Assembly: GCF_016772415.1 (NCBI RefSeq)
Contig: NZ_JAGSGD010000001.1
Span: 434,001-498,000 of the forward strand
Source of the DNA: Phenylobacterium glaciei
GTDB lineage: Bacteria; Pseudomonadota; Alphaproteobacteria; Caulobacterales; Caulobacteraceae
Direction of reading: 5' to 3'
DNA: 64,000 bases
Below, piece by piece: positions 1 through 8,488 of this stretch. Within the stretch, counting starts at the first letter, position 1; every line of letters begins with the position of its first letter. Both the position numbers and the translations under genes were made by a program. Below the pieces are notes generated by a model. The model was not told where the DNA came from, did not search any database, and was given only the letters and a program-made list of their open reading frames with translations.

Positions 1-1
1 A

Positions 2-463
2 TGGCTGGCGGGTGAGACCTTCGACGCCGTCTATTCCAGCCCCATGCTGCGCGCTATCGAGACCGCCGCACCCTTACTCGCCCACAGCGGCCACGCGCTG
101 CGCCACAAGGACGGCATCGCCGAGTTCGACCGCGACGGCGGGTCCTACGTCCCCATGGAAGAACTGAAGCGCGAGGACTACGCCGCCTGGAAGGCCATGG
201 CCGACGGCGACCACGGTGTCGATATCGGCGTCTTCCAGCAGGCGGTGGTGGGCGCCCTTGAGGAAATCATCGAGAGCCATCCCGGCCAGAAGGTGGCGGT
301 CTTCTGCCACGGCGGGGTGATCAATGTCTGGACCGCCCACGTGCTCGCCATGGCGCCGCGCCTGTTCTTCGAGCCCCGCTACACCAGCCTCCACCGCTAC
401 ATGTGCGCCCGCAGCGGCCAGCGGAACATCCTCAGCCTCAATGAGACCGCGCATTTGCGGTAA
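2..463 (+). CDS. Histidine phosphatase family protein (5' truncated by window edge)
   Basis: The reading frame is open from base 2 to the TAA at 461-463, so the true start and the N-terminal RHG motif lie outside the window. The visible part begins in the conserved stretch TFDAVYSSPMLRAIETA, typical of the phosphoglycerate mutase-like branch, where the Arg contacts phosphate. The second catalytic His lies in VAVFCHGGVINVW. The family covers small-molecule phosphatases and mutases that pass through a phosphohistidine. The substrate cannot be told from this fragment. The gene ends just before the IS110 insertion, which does not disrupt it. Confidence 0.85.
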   Translation, partial: WLAGETFDAVYSSPMLRAIETAAPLLAHSGHALRHKDGIAEFDRDGGSYVPMEELKREDYAAWKAMADGDHGVDIGVFQQAVVGALEEIIESHPGQKVAVFCHGGVINVWTAHVLAMAPRLFFEPRYTSLHRYMCARSGQRNILSLNETAHLR

Positions 464-488
464 GGCTACACCCCGAAACCGTCATCCT

Positions 489-659
489 TGTCTGTTGATG
501 GCCTGACGCTGTTAGGCTGATCGGCGGACGGCGCACCGTTGTCATCCTTGGTCTTGGAGACCGTGCCCGAGCAGGGTGCGCCGCCCGCCTTTCGTCAACC
601 ACCCCGAACAGTTGCCTGGGAGGCGTTGGAGCGCCGTCCCGTAGGACAAGGATGGGACC
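489..659 (+). ncRNA. Predicted IS110 bridge RNA with target- and donor-binding loops
   Basis: This non-coding left end precedes the transposase, where IS621-like elements encode the bridge RNA. A 5' hairpin is seen at 501-506/512-517. The target loop is closed by GCGCACC (531-537) and GGTGCGC (575-581), with an inner hairpin at 550-554/558-562. Inside it, GTCATCCT (541-548) equals the left target flank plus core (481-488), and GCCCGAG (565-571) is the reverse complement of core plus right target (1620-1626). In a second loop around a hairpin at 618-640, ACAGTTGC (608-615) matches the right element end (1613-1620), and GACAAG (645-650) is complementary to the left end (487-492). The outer stem of the donor loop is not obvious. 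The exact RNA ends are unknown. Confidence 0.82.
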
Positions 660-1601
660 ATGACCTTACCTCAAACGACGCTGGGGATCGACGTCTCCGG
701 CAAGCGTCTGGACGCCTATGCGCACCCGGCCGGCCGGGTGCGGGATTTCTCCAACGACCCGGCTGGCATCGCCCGGCTGGTCGACTGGGCCCTCACGCTG
801 GAAGCCTTCGTGGTGCTGGAGGCCACCGCCCCCTGGGACCAGGCCCTGCTTCGCGCCCTGGAGACCGCAGGGGTGAGCTTCCATCGCGCCAACCCTGGGC
901 GGGCTCGGGACTTCGCCCGCTCCATGGGCCTGCTGGCCAAGACCGACGCCGTGGACGCCCGGATGCTGGCGCTCTACGGCGCGACCTTGCCGCTGGTCCC
1001 TACCCCGTCAGCCGATCCCGCCCGCCTGGCCCTGCAGGGCCTCACCGCCCGCCGCGACCAGCTGGTGGAGATGCGCAAGGCCGAGCGCATCCGGCTGAAG
1101 GGCCGGCCAGATCCAGACCTGATCGACAGCATCGGGGCTGTCCTGTCGGTGCTGGACGACCAGATCGCCCAGCTCGACAAGCGCATGCAGGCCCTGATCG
1201 CCTCCAGCCCGGACCTGGACCGCCAGCAGGCCATCCTGCGCTCGGCCCCCGGCATCGGCCCGGTCGCATGCTCGGTGCTGCTGAGCTGCCTGCCGGAACT
1301 GGGCCAGGTCGACCGCCGGGCCATCGCGGCCCTGGCGGGCCTAGCGCCCATCGCCCGCGACTCCGGCCTGATGCGGGGACGCCGGCATGTCCAGGGTGGT
1401 CGAAAGCGCGTCAGGGACGCCCTCTACATGGCCGCCTTGGCCGCCATCAGACGCGGGCCCTGGAAGGACATCTTCGAGGCCATGAAGGCTGCTGGAAAGG
1501 CCCCCAAGCTCGCCATCGTCGCCATCGCCAGAAAGCTCCTCGTCGCCCTCAACGCCGCCCTAAAGCATCAAAGGCCCTTCCAAAATCCACAGAACGCTTG
1601 A
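660..1601 (+). CDS. IS110-family transposase (DEDD serine recombinase)
   Basis: A 313-aa recombinase of usual family length. The N-terminal RuvC-like DEDD domain shows D11 (GIDVSGK), E54 (VVLEAT) and D96/D99 (AKTDAVDA). A coiled-coil linker at about 135-185 follows. The C-terminal Transposase_20 domain begins at SAPGIGPV (about 195) and carries the conserved Ser in ARDSG (S235), the likely nucleophile by comparison with IS621. It would act with the bridge RNA encoded just upstream to join the circular element to a target at a CT core. The frame is intact, so the element may be active. A longer overlapping frame (539-1645) lacks any domain and was discarded. Confidence 0.95.
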   Translation: MTLPQTTLGIDVSGKRLDAYAHPAGRVRDFSNDPAGIARLVDWALTLEAFVVLEATAPWDQALLRALETAGVSFHRANPGRARDFARSMGLLAKTDAVDARMLALYGATLPLVPTPSADPARLALQGLTARRDQLVEMRKAERIRLKGRPDPDLIDSIGAVLSVLDDQIAQLDKRMQALIASSPDLDRQQAILRSAPGIGPVACSVLLSCLPELGQVDRRAIAALAGLAPIARDSGLMRGRRHVQGGRKRVRDALYMAALAAIRRGPWKDIFEAMKAAGKAPKLAIVAIARKLLVALNAALKHQRPFQNPQNA

Positions 1602-1619
1602 CCAGACCCAACACAGTTG

Positions 1620-1740
1620 CTCGGGCTTGTCCCGAGGATCCATGATCTCCGTCGTTCCGCATAAGGCGCGAGCGTCGCCGCCCAGAGCCGCCTGTGTCTC
1701 GGTGTCTATGGATCCTCGGGACAAGCCCGAGGATGACGAG
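1620..1740. repeat. Intergenic palindromic repeat, left arm interrupted by IS110
   Basis: The right arm (1710-1737, GGATCCTCGGGACAAGCCCG onward) is the reverse complement of 481-488 joined to 1622-1641. The loop between the arms is about 70 bp. The repeat lies between the phosphatase and the 3' end of xerC and is the landing site of the IS110 element. Confidence 0.85.
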
Positions 1741-1759
1741 GGGAGGGGGGAGGGGGCTT

Positions 1760-2689
1760 TTAGGCGTGCGGATGCGCGCTGTTGTACGCGCTCAGTAACG
1801 CCGCGGCGTCCACATCGGTATAGCGCTGGGTCGTCGACAGCGAGGCGTGGCCCAGCAGTTCCTGGATGGAGCGCAGGTCGGCGCCGGCCCCCAGCAGGTG
1901 GGTGGCGAAGGAGTGGCGCAGGGCATGGGGCGTGGCGCTGGCGGGCAAACCCAGGCGGCCCCGCAGCAGCTGCACGGTGGCCTGCACATGGCGCGGACTG
2001 AGCGCCCCGCCCCGCTTGGCGCGGAACAGCGGCTCGTCGGGGGCCAGAGCGAAGGGCGCGGCGGCCACATAGGCGTCGATGGCCTCGCGCACGGCCGGCA
2101 GCACCGGCACGATCCGGGTCTTCGAGCCCTTGCCGACGATCCGCAGACTGTCCCCCAGCGGCGCATCCGACCGCTTGAGCGACAGCCCCTCGGAAATCCG
2201 CAGGCCGCAGCCATAGAGCAGGGTCAGCACCGCCTCGTCGCGGGCGACTTCCCAGTCTTCCCGATCGGGGTCCATGGAGGGTTCGGCGATCAGGCCGCGG
2301 GCCTGGTCCTCGGTGACCGGACGCGGCGCCGACGGCTTCACCCGGGGGCCGCGCACCAGCACCAGGTTCGGATTGGGGGTGTCGTGCCGCCGGTCGAGAT
2401 AGCGGTGAAAGGTGCGGATCGCCGACAGCGACTGCGACAGGGAGCGCGGCGACAGCGGATGGTCGCCGGACCTCAGGTGGGCCAGCCAGGCCCGGATCTC
2501 GCCGGCGGTCAGCTCCCCGCAGGCCTTGAGCGTCAGGGTCTCGCCCCGATAGGCCTCTTGAAAGCTGATGTAGCGGCCGGCGGCGAAGCCATAGGCCTCC
2601 ACCGTGCGCGGCGAGGCGCGGCGTTCCTGGGCCAGGTGGACCAGCCACGCCGCCAGGACCTGCCGCGCGGTGATCACAGGACCGGCCAC
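1760..2689 (-). CDS. xerC: Tyrosine recombinase XerC
   Basis: A 309-aa site-specific recombinase that, with XerD, resolves chromosome dimers at dif near the septum. The SAM-like core-binding domain covers about 1-110 and the catalytic domain 120-305. Catalytic residues are visible: R164 (CGLRISE), K187 (VGKGSK), H255 and R258 (HALRHSF), H281 (LLGHASL) and nucleophile Y290 (TTQRYT). The start is GTG at 2689, overlapping the upstream DUF484 gene by 16 bp. The DUF484-xerC pairing is a common proteobacterial arrangement and favours XerC over XerD. The context is chromosomal, not phage-like. Confidence 0.92.
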   Translation of the reverse strand: MAGPVITARQVLAAWLVHLAQERRASPRTVEAYGFAAGRYISFQEAYRGETLTLKACGELTAGEIRAWLAHLRSGDHPLSPRSLSQSLSAIRTFHRYLDRRHDTPNPNLVLVRGPRVKPSAPRPVTEDQARGLIAEPSMDPDREDWEVARDEAVLTLLYGCGLRISEGLSLKRSDAPLGDSLRIVGKGSKTRIVPVLPAVREAIDAYVAAAPFALAPDEPLFRAKRGGALSPRHVQATVQLLRGRLGLPASATPHALRHSFATHLLGAGADLRSIQELLGHASLSTTQRYTDVDAAALLSAYNSAHPHA

Positions 2690-3351
2690 CGCTCCGCCGT
2701 GCGTTCGACGACCCGGGCCAGGAAGGCCACCAGCTCGGCGCCCATGTCCTGCGTGAAGCCATGCTCATCCGAAGAGCCAAAAGCCAGCAGGCCGGTGCGC
2801 GCCGGCTCCCAGATCGCCATTCGGACCATGGCCATGGACTTGATCTCGCCCGCCCGCTCGCCGAACAGGCCCAGCGCCGTCGGCTGGAACCCCATCAGGG
2901 CCACACGCTGGTGGCCGATGACCAGGTCGATCTGACCCTCCGCCATCACCCGCCAACCGGCCGGGGTGCGGTCAGGCCCCTCCAGGGCCACCACCCCGGC
3001 GGCCAGGCCAAAGCGCAGCTGGGCCAGCTCGTCCACCCGTCGCGCCAGGTCGGCATGGTTGCGGGCGTCCAGCAGGTCCACCACCGCGCCATGGGTCTGG
3101 GCCTGGGCGGCGAAGTTCGCCCGCGCCGTGGCCTCCAGGTGCTTGCGGGCCTTGGATTCCTTCTTGTGGGCCTCGTGCACGCGGGCCAGCGCGGCGGGGC
3201 CGAAGTCCACCACATTGGCGGCGTCCGGGCGCAGGCCCAGCTCCGCCATCAGGGCGGTGTCGTGCAGCAGGAAGTCGGGGTTACCCGCGAGAAAGTGGCG
3301 GACCTCATCGGGGCCCAGCGGATGATCCTTCAGCCCGACCCCGAGATCCAT
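2674..3351 (-). CDS. DUF484 family protein
   Basis: A 225-aa cytoplasmic protein. The N-terminus (VRHFLAGNPDFLLHDTALMAELGL) is the typical DUF484 opening. A helical, charged stretch at about 60-85 (HEAHKKESKARKHLEATARAN) is followed by a GAF-like C-terminal half (FGLAAGVVALEG, LVAFLARVVERTAERWP). The biochemical role of this family is not established. Its gene is recurrently placed directly upstream of xerC, and here it overlaps xerC by 16 bp, so the two are translationally coupled. A function linked to chromosome segregation is inference only. Confidence 0.88.
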   Translation of the reverse strand: MDLGVGLKDHPLGPDEVRHFLAGNPDFLLHDTALMAELGLRPDAANVVDFGPAALARVHEAHKKESKARKHLEATARANFAAQAQTHGAVVDLLDARNHADLARRVDELAQLRFGLAAGVVALEGPDRTPAGWRVMAEGQIDLVIGHQRVALMGFQPTALGLFGERAGEIKSMAMVRMAIWEPARTGLLAFGSSDEHGFTQDMGAELVAFLARVVERTAERWPVL

Positions 3352-3369
3352 CTATCCGCCCCTGCAGTT

Positions 3370-4023
3370 CTACAGAATGGACTGACCCGTTTTGGCCCAG
3401 TCGCTCATGAACTGTTCAAGACCCTTCTCGGTTAACGGGTGCTTGAAGAGGTCCAAGAAAACCCCTGGCGGTATCGTCGCACAGTCGGCGCCCGACAGGG
3501 CCGCGGCGGTCACATGGGCCGGATTGCGGATCGAGGCGGCCAGGATCTCGGTGTCGAACTCGTAGGTGTCGTAGATGGCGCGGATCTCGCGGATCAGGTC
3601 CATCCCGTCCATGCCGTAGTCGTCCAGCCGGCCGATGAAGGGCGAGATGTAGGTGGCGCCCGCCTTGGCGGCCAGCAGGGCCTGGGCGGCGGAGAAGCAG
3701 AGGGTCACATTGGTGGCGATGCCCTGCACGGCGAACTCGGCCGTGGCGATCAGGCCTTCGCGGGTCAGCGGCAGCTTCACGACGACATTGGTGGCGATGG
3801 CCGCCAGCTTGGCGCCCTCCTTCAGCATGCCGTCCACGTCGGTGGCGGCCACCTCGGCGCTCACGGGGCCCTCGACGAGATCGCAAATCTCGGCGATGAC
3901 CTCCAGCATGGGCCGGCCGGACTTGGCGATCAGGGTCGGATTGGTGGTGACGCCGTCCACCAGGCCGGTCGAGGCCAGGTCCTTCAGGACCGCGGTGTCC
4001 GTGGTGTCGAGAAAGAGCTGCAT
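3370..4023 (-). CDS. Transaldolase / fructose-6-phosphate aldolase family protein
   Basis: A 217-aa protein of the small TalC/FSA subfamily, a single TIM barrel without the extra N-terminal segments of TalB. It begins MQLFLDTTD and carries [15 protein letters not shown] (barrel strand 2 region) and [11 protein letters not shown], where the Lys forms the Schiff base. [11 protein letters not shown] and the [11 protein letters not shown] segment near the end match the family. It should interconvert sugar phosphates of the non-oxidative pentose phosphate pathway, or cleave fructose 6-phosphate; the two activities cannot be separated by sequence here. A start five codons upstream (4038) is possible, but MQLFLDT is the conserved one. 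It is the first gene of a leftward run toward DUF484-xerC. Confidence 0.9.
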   Translation of the reverse strand: MQLFLDTTDTAVLKDLASTGLVDGVTTNPTLIAKSGRPMLEVIAEICDLVEGPVSAEVAATDVDGMLKEGAKLAAIATNVVVKLPLTREGLIATAEFAVQGIATNVTLCFSAAQALLAAKAGATYISPFIGRLDDYGMDGMDLIREIRAIYDTYEFDTEILAASIRNPAHVTAAALSGADCATIPPGVFLDLFKHPLTEKGLEQFMSDWAKTGQSIL

Positions 4024-4127
4024 GAAGGGCCTCTGCACAGGAACGTTGGACCCGTCCTTAGCCGTTGTGCTTCTGGCGGACCAGCCTATGTGCGGGGCGT
4101 GCTGATCGTGCGCGCGCAGACCCAGCC

Positions 4128-4416
4128 CCCTCCTTCTCCCCTTGCGGGAGAAGGTGGCCCTGCGGAGCAGGGTCGGATGAGGGGTCGCGCCGGCCTCACT
4201 CTACATCCGCTCATCCCGGCGAAGGCCGGGACCCAGATTCATCCTGAGCGGTCAGGATTAGTCCCCGACAGCCTTTCGGATTTCGGTGAGATCGCAGTGG
4301 GTCTCACCTGGGTCCCGGCCTTCGCCGGGATGAGCGGCGTTTTCCTGAAAGCGCAGCGCGACCCCTCATCCGACCGGTCTCCGACCGGCCACCTTCTCCC
4401 GCAAGGGGAGAAGGGA
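4128..4416. repeat. Nested palindromic repeat (outer B arms, inner A arms)
   Basis: The whole gap between the transaldolase and priA is a two-layer palindrome. The outer arms (about 4130-4192 and 4355-4415) contain CTTCTCCCCTTGCGGGAGAA and its complement. The inner arms (4209-4236 and 4307-4336) contain CTCATCCCGGCGAAGGCCGG and its complement. Other copies of the inner unit lie at 6601, 13962 and 17402. No gene or clear promoter is seen in the gap. Confidence 0.85.
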
Positions 4417-4424
4417 TTCTCCGC

Positions 4425-6590
4425 ATGACCCGCCGCATCGCCTCCATCCTCCTGCCCATGCCCCTGCCCGAGGCCTTCGACTACGAAGAGCCGGAGGGCA
4501 TGGACCTGATGGTCGGCGACCAGGTGGCCGCCCCGCTCGGGCCCCGCCTGCTGCGCGGCGTGGTCACCGCCCTGCGGGACGGGACCGGCGGCAACCGGCC
4601 GCTGAAGGTGGTCGACAGCAAGCTGGACGATCCGCCCCTGCCCCAGCGCGCCATCGACTTCATCCAGTGGGCCGCGCGTTACTCCGTGGACTCGCCGGGC
4701 TCGCCGCTCGCCATCACCCTGCGCGGCGCCCGCGCCCAGAAGGCCAAGCCCGAAAAGGTCGTGGAGGCCACCGGCGCCGCCCCCGCCCGGCCCACCGCGG
4801 CCCGGACCAAGGTGCTGGAAACGGTCGCCGCCCAGCGCCTCTCCCCGCCGGACCTCGCCCGCGCCGCCGGCGTCTCGTCGGGCGTCATCAAGGGCCTGGT
4901 GGACGAGGGCGTGCTGGCGGTCCGGCTCATCGAGGCCCCCGTCGCCTTCGATCCGCCCGACCTCGCCAGAGAGGGCCACCCCCTCAACCCCAGCCAGGAC
5001 GCCGCCGCCAAGGCCCTGGTTTCCATGATCGGGGAGGGGGGCTTCAACGTCGCCCTGCTGGACGGGGTCACCGGCTCAGGCAAGACCGAGGTCTATCTGG
5101 AGGCCGTGGCCGCGGCGCTCGCCGCCGACCCGGACGCCCAGGTGCTGATCCTGCTGCCGGAGATCGCGCTCACCCAGGCGGTCATCGCCCGGGTCGCCGC
5201 CCGCTTTGGCTCAGCCCCGGCTGAATGGCACTCCGACATCACCCCGCCCGCGCGCCGCCGCGTCTGGGAAGCCGTCGCCACCAACCAGTGCCGCATCGTC
5301 ATCGGCGCCCGCTCGGCCCTGTTCCTGCCCTTCGCCAAGCTGGCCCTCATCGTCGTCGATGAGGAGCACGACGCCTCCTACAAGCAGGAGGAGGGCTTCA
5401 TCTACCAGGCCCGCGACCTGGCCGTGGCCCGCGGCAAGATCGAGGAGGCCGCCGTCATCCTGGCCTCGGCCACGCCGTCCCTGGAGTCCCTGCGCAACGC
5501 CGAGACCGGCCGCTATCGCTGGCTGCGCCTGACCTCCCGCCACGGGGTCGCGGTCCTGCCCGACATCACCCTGGTGGACATGCGCGAGACCCCGCCCGAC
5601 ACCGGCCGCTGGCTCTCGCCGCCCCTGGTGAAAGCCATGGGGGAGACCTGGGCGCGGGGCGAGCAGACGCTTCTGTTCCTCAACCGCCGGGGCTACGCCC
5701 CCCTGGTGCTCTGCAAGGCCTGCGGCGAGCGGATGACCTCGCCCGACACCGACAGCTGGCTGGTGGAGCACCGCTATTCCGGCCGGCTGGTCTGCCACCT
5801 CACCGGCTTCTCCATGCCCAAGCCGTTGGCCTGCCCCCACTGCGGCGCCAAGGACAGCCTGACCTCCATCGGGCCTGGGGTGGAACGGGTGGAGGAGGAG
5901 GCGCGGGGGCTGTTCCCCGACGCCCGCATCGCCATCTTCTCGTCCGACACCGTCTGGGACGCCCGCGAAGCCAAGCGCCTGATCCAGGCCATGGAAGAGG
6001 GGCAGATCGACATCCTCGTCGCCACCCAGGCCGCCGCCAAGGGCCACAACTTCCCGGGCCTGACCCTGGTGGGGGTGGTGGACGCCGACCTGGGTTTGCG
6101 CGGCGGCGACCTGCGCGCCGCCGAGCGCACCTACCAGCTATTGGCCCAGGCCACCGGCCGCGCCGGACGCAAGGACCGCCCTGGCCGCGCCATGCTGCAG
6201 ACCTACGCCCCGGAGCACCCGGTCATGCAGGCGCTCAAGGCCCAGGACCGCGACGCCTTCACCACCGCAGAGCTGGAGGAGCGCGAGATCGCCGGCCTGC
6301 CGCCTTACGGCCGGCTGGCGGCCCTCATCGTCTCGGGGCCGGACGCCGTCCAGCTGGAGGCCTTCGTGGAAAGGATGGCCCAGACCGCGCCCAACGCCGA
6401 GGGCGTCGCCGTCTACGGCCCCGCCGACGCGCCGCTGGGCCTGATCCGCGGCCGCCGCCGCAAACGCTTCCTCATCCGCGCCGACCGCACGGTGGATCTC
6501 TCCGCCTACCTCGCCGCCTGGCGCGCGAGGTTCCGCCCCCCCGGCATGATCCGCGTGGCCATCGACGTGGACCCGTACAGCTTCCTGTAG
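4425..6590 (+). CDS. priA: Primosomal protein N' (replication restart helicase PriA)
   Basis: A 721-aa superfamily 2 DNA helicase that reloads the replisome at collapsed forks. The N-terminal 3'-DNA-binding domain covers about 1-105 and a winged-helix segment about 125-170. Walker A is GVTGSGKTEVYL (about 212) and the DEEH box is VVDEEHDASYKQEE (about 310). Zinc-binding Cys pairs include LCKACGERM and ACPHCGAKDS. Helicase motifs V-VI (ATQAAAKGHNFPGL, QLLAQATGRAGRKDR) and the C-terminal domain are complete. The length fits the family. The ATG follows the repeat B arm directly, with AGGGG-like bases in the arm as the only ribosome site, so the repeat may form part of its leader. Confidence 0.95.
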   Translation: MTRRIASILLPMPLPEAFDYEEPEGMDLMVGDQVAAPLGPRLLRGVVTALRDGTGGNRPLKVVDSKLDDPPLPQRAIDFIQWAARYSVDSPGSPLAITLRGARAQKAKPEKVVEATGAAPARPTAARTKVLETVAAQRLSPPDLARAAGVSSGVIKGLVDEGVLAVRLIEAPVAFDPPDLAREGHPLNPSQDAAAKALVSMIGEGGFNVALLDGVTGSGKTEVYLEAVAAALAADPDAQVLILLPEIALTQAVIARVAARFGSAPAEWHSDITPPARRRVWEAVATNQCRIVIGARSALFLPFAKLALIVVDEEHDASYKQEEGFIYQARDLAVARGKIEEAAVILASATPSLESLRNAETGRYRWLRLTSRHGVAVLPDITLVDMRETPPDTGRWLSPPLVKAMGETWARGEQTLLFLNRRGYAPLVLCKACGERMTSPDTDSWLVEHRYSGRLVCHLTGFSMPKPLACPHCGAKDSLTSIGPGVERVEEEARGLFPDARIAIFSSDTVWDAREAKRLIQAMEEGQIDILVATQAAAKGHNFPGLTLVGVVDADLGLRGGDLRAAERTYQLLAQATGRAGRKDRPGRAMLQTYAPEHPVMQALKAQDRDAFTTAELEEREIAGLPPYGRLAALIVSGPDAVQLEAFVERMAQTAPNAEGVAVYGPADAPLGLIRGRRRKRFLIRADRTVDLSAYLAAWRARFRPPGMIRVAIDVDPYSFL

Positions 6591-6600
6591 GCCCCAAACC

Positions 6601-6707
6601 CGCTCATCCCGGCGAAGGCCGGGACCCAGATACATCCGCCGCTTTCGGGACTCCTGGCGCAGGTCGTGACCTACGACCTGGATCCCGGCCTTCGCCGGGA
6701 CGAGCGG
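6601..6707. repeat. Palindromic repeat, inner A type
   Basis: The arms CTCATCCCGGCGAAGGCCGG (from 6603) and its near-complement (about 6680-6706) flank a loop of about 50 bp. It lies between the convergent priA and MFS genes and could fold as a strong hairpin in either transcript. Confidence 0.85.
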
Positions 6708-6719
6708 AGAGGCGGCGAG

Positions 6720-8387
6720 TTAGGCCTCCCCCGTCTCCGCGGCGATATCCCCACCAGGTTCGGCCGCCTTGGCCGCCGCGATGGGCCGCTCCCGCAGGGG
6801 CGCAACCGGGATGAACAGCATCAGCACGAAGCCGGCGATCAGCGAGCACAGGGCGAAGATCATGCCGTGCACGATGGCGACGGAGAAGCTGGTGCGGATG
6901 GTCCGCTCCAGGACCACCTGCTTGGGATCGGCGGCGCGGGCGCCGGCCTGCTCGGGGTGCAGGTTGCGCTCCATGGCCATCTTCTGCAGGTCCGAGAGCT
7001 CCAGATGGCGCACCACGGCGCCGGGCTCGGTGGGCGCGTGCCTGGCAAGCTCCGAGGCTAGCCCGGAGGTCAGCAGGGCGCCGAACAGGGCCACCCCCAT
7101 GGTCGAGCCGATCTGGCGCACGAACTGGCCGGAACTGGTGGCCACCCCGATCTGGTGGAAGGGCAAGGCGTTCTGCACCGCCAGGCCAAACAGGCTCTGG
7201 CCGGGGCCCAAGCCCACACCGACGATCAGCAGCCGCCAGGCCAGGTCGAACGTCGAGGTGTCGGGTCCGATGAAGCACATCAGGAAGACGCCGAGGATCA
7301 GCACGCAGCCGCCGCCGATCATGAAGGGCTTGTACTGGCCGGTCTTGGTGACCAGCTGGCCGTTGACGGTGGAGGAGACGATCATGCCCCCCATCAGGGC
7401 CAGCATGGTCAGGCCGCTGGTGGTGGCCGGGATGCCCTGGCCCACCTGCATGTAGAGCGGCAGGAAGCTGGTGACCCCCATGAAAGCCATGGAATAGACA
7501 AAGGCCGCGCCGTTGGCGGTGGTGAAGGTGGGGTTCTTGAACAGCTCCAGCGGGATGATCGGGTCGCGCACCCGCTTTTCCACGAAGACGAAGGCGATGA
7601 GGCAGGCGATGGCGAAGATCAACATGCCGAGGATCAGCGGCGAGCCCCAGGGATAGTCGCGCCCGCCCCAGGTGATGGCCAGCAGCAGGGGCACGAAGCC
7701 GGCGATGATCAGGCCCGCGCCGGCCCAGTCGATGCGCCCCACACCACGGATCGGCAGGGTCGGCATCTTGATGAGGATCATGGCCACGGCGGCCAGCGCG
7801 AAGGGGATGTTGCAGTAGAAGACCCAGCGCCAGCCGGCGATGACGTGGCCGAACAGGGTGACCGTGCCGTGGTCGGTGAAGAAGCCGCCCACGACGGGTC
7901 CGAACACGCTGGCGATCCCGAACACCGAGCCGAACAGCCCGGAGAACTTGGCCCGCTCGCGGGGCGCGAACAGGTCGGCGATGATGGCGAAGGCGGTGGT
8001 GAACAGCGCCCCGCCCCCCAGGCCCTGGACGGCGCGGAACACGATCAGCTGGGTCATGCCGCCGCCCAGCAGGGGCAGGGTCCCGAACTCGCCGGCCAGC
8101 CCCGCCAGCCACGAGCCGGCCAGGAAGATGGCGATGCCGGCCAGCAGGATCGGCTTGCGTCCGTAGAGGTCCCCCAGCTTTCCCCAGATCGGCACCATCA
8201 CCGTCGAGGCCAGCAGGTAGGCGGTGGTGGCCCAGGCGTACAGATGCAGGCCCGACAGCTCGGCGATGATGCGCGGCATGGCCGTGCCGACGATCGTCTG
8301 GCTCATGGCCGACAGCAGGAAGACGATCATGACGGAGATGAGCGTCAGCCGGCGCTCGTCGTCGCTATAGACGTGAGGTTCGTTCAA
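6720..8387 (-). CDS. MFS multidrug exporter, DHA2 (EmrB/QacA) type
   Basis: A 555-aa inner-membrane protein with about 14 hydrophobic segments. Motif A is seen at GKLGDLYGRKPILL and the antiporter motif C at SVFGPVVGG. Family members export toxic compounds in exchange for protons. The N-terminus NEPHVYSDDERRLTLISVM is short and cytoplasmic. A long polar loop occurs at about 450-500 (LARHAPTEPGAVVRHLELSDLQKMAMERN). The start is TTG at 8387, with a GGAAA-like site upstream. No fusion partner or regulator gene is adjacent, so the substrate is unknown. An AT-rich stretch (8430-8442) in the gap upstream may hold its promoter. Confidence 0.9.
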   Translation of the reverse strand: MNEPHVYSDDERRLTLISVMIVFLLSAMSQTIVGTAMPRIIAELSGLHLYAWATTAYLLASTVMVPIWGKLGDLYGRKPILLAGIAIFLAGSWLAGLAGEFGTLPLLGGGMTQLIVFRAVQGLGGGALFTTAFAIIADLFAPRERAKFSGLFGSVFGIASVFGPVVGGFFTDHGTVTLFGHVIAGWRWVFYCNIPFALAAVAMILIKMPTLPIRGVGRIDWAGAGLIIAGFVPLLLAITWGGRDYPWGSPLILGMLIFAIACLIAFVFVEKRVRDPIIPLELFKNPTFTTANGAAFVYSMAFMGVTSFLPLYMQVGQGIPATTSGLTMLALMGGMIVSSTVNGQLVTKTGQYKPFMIGGGCVLILGVFLMCFIGPDTSTFDLAWRLLIVGVGLGPGQSLFGLAVQNALPFHQIGVATSSGQFVRQIGSTMGVALFGALLTSGLASELARHAPTEPGAVVRHLELSDLQKMAMERNLHPEQAGARAADPKQVVLERTIRTSFSVAIVHGMIFALCSLIAGFVLMLFIPVAPLRERPIAAAKAAEPGGDIAAETGEA

Positions 8388-8488
8388 GGGCCGTTTCCCG
8401 GCGGCGAACAGGCCGCCCCTAATGATCTGTTTTTATAATTCGCGACGTCCGGGGGCGGACGGAAATATCGCCGCCCCCTGCCCGTTCC

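Larger units (their letters stand above)
487..1621 (+). mobile_element. IS110-family insertion sequence in a palindromic repeat
   Basis: The element spans about 1.13 kb between two CT dinucleotides at 487-488 and 1620-1621, one copy of which is the recombination core. Removing it joins GTCATC-CT to CT-CGGGCTTGTC, which rebuilds the left arm of an intergenic palindrome whose intact right arm is at 1710-1737. There are no terminal inverted repeats and no target duplication beyond the core, as expected for IS110. It contains a 5' non-coding segment of about 170 bp with a predicted bridge RNA and one DEDD transposase. The boundaries are inferred from the repaired repeat, which makes them unusually secure. 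Confidence 0.88.

Noticed and set aside
539-1645. A 368-codon frame overlapping the transposase
   Set aside because: It is an out-of-frame Pro/Arg/Gly-rich shadow of the transposase with no domain, and it crosses the guide loops of the bridge RNA.
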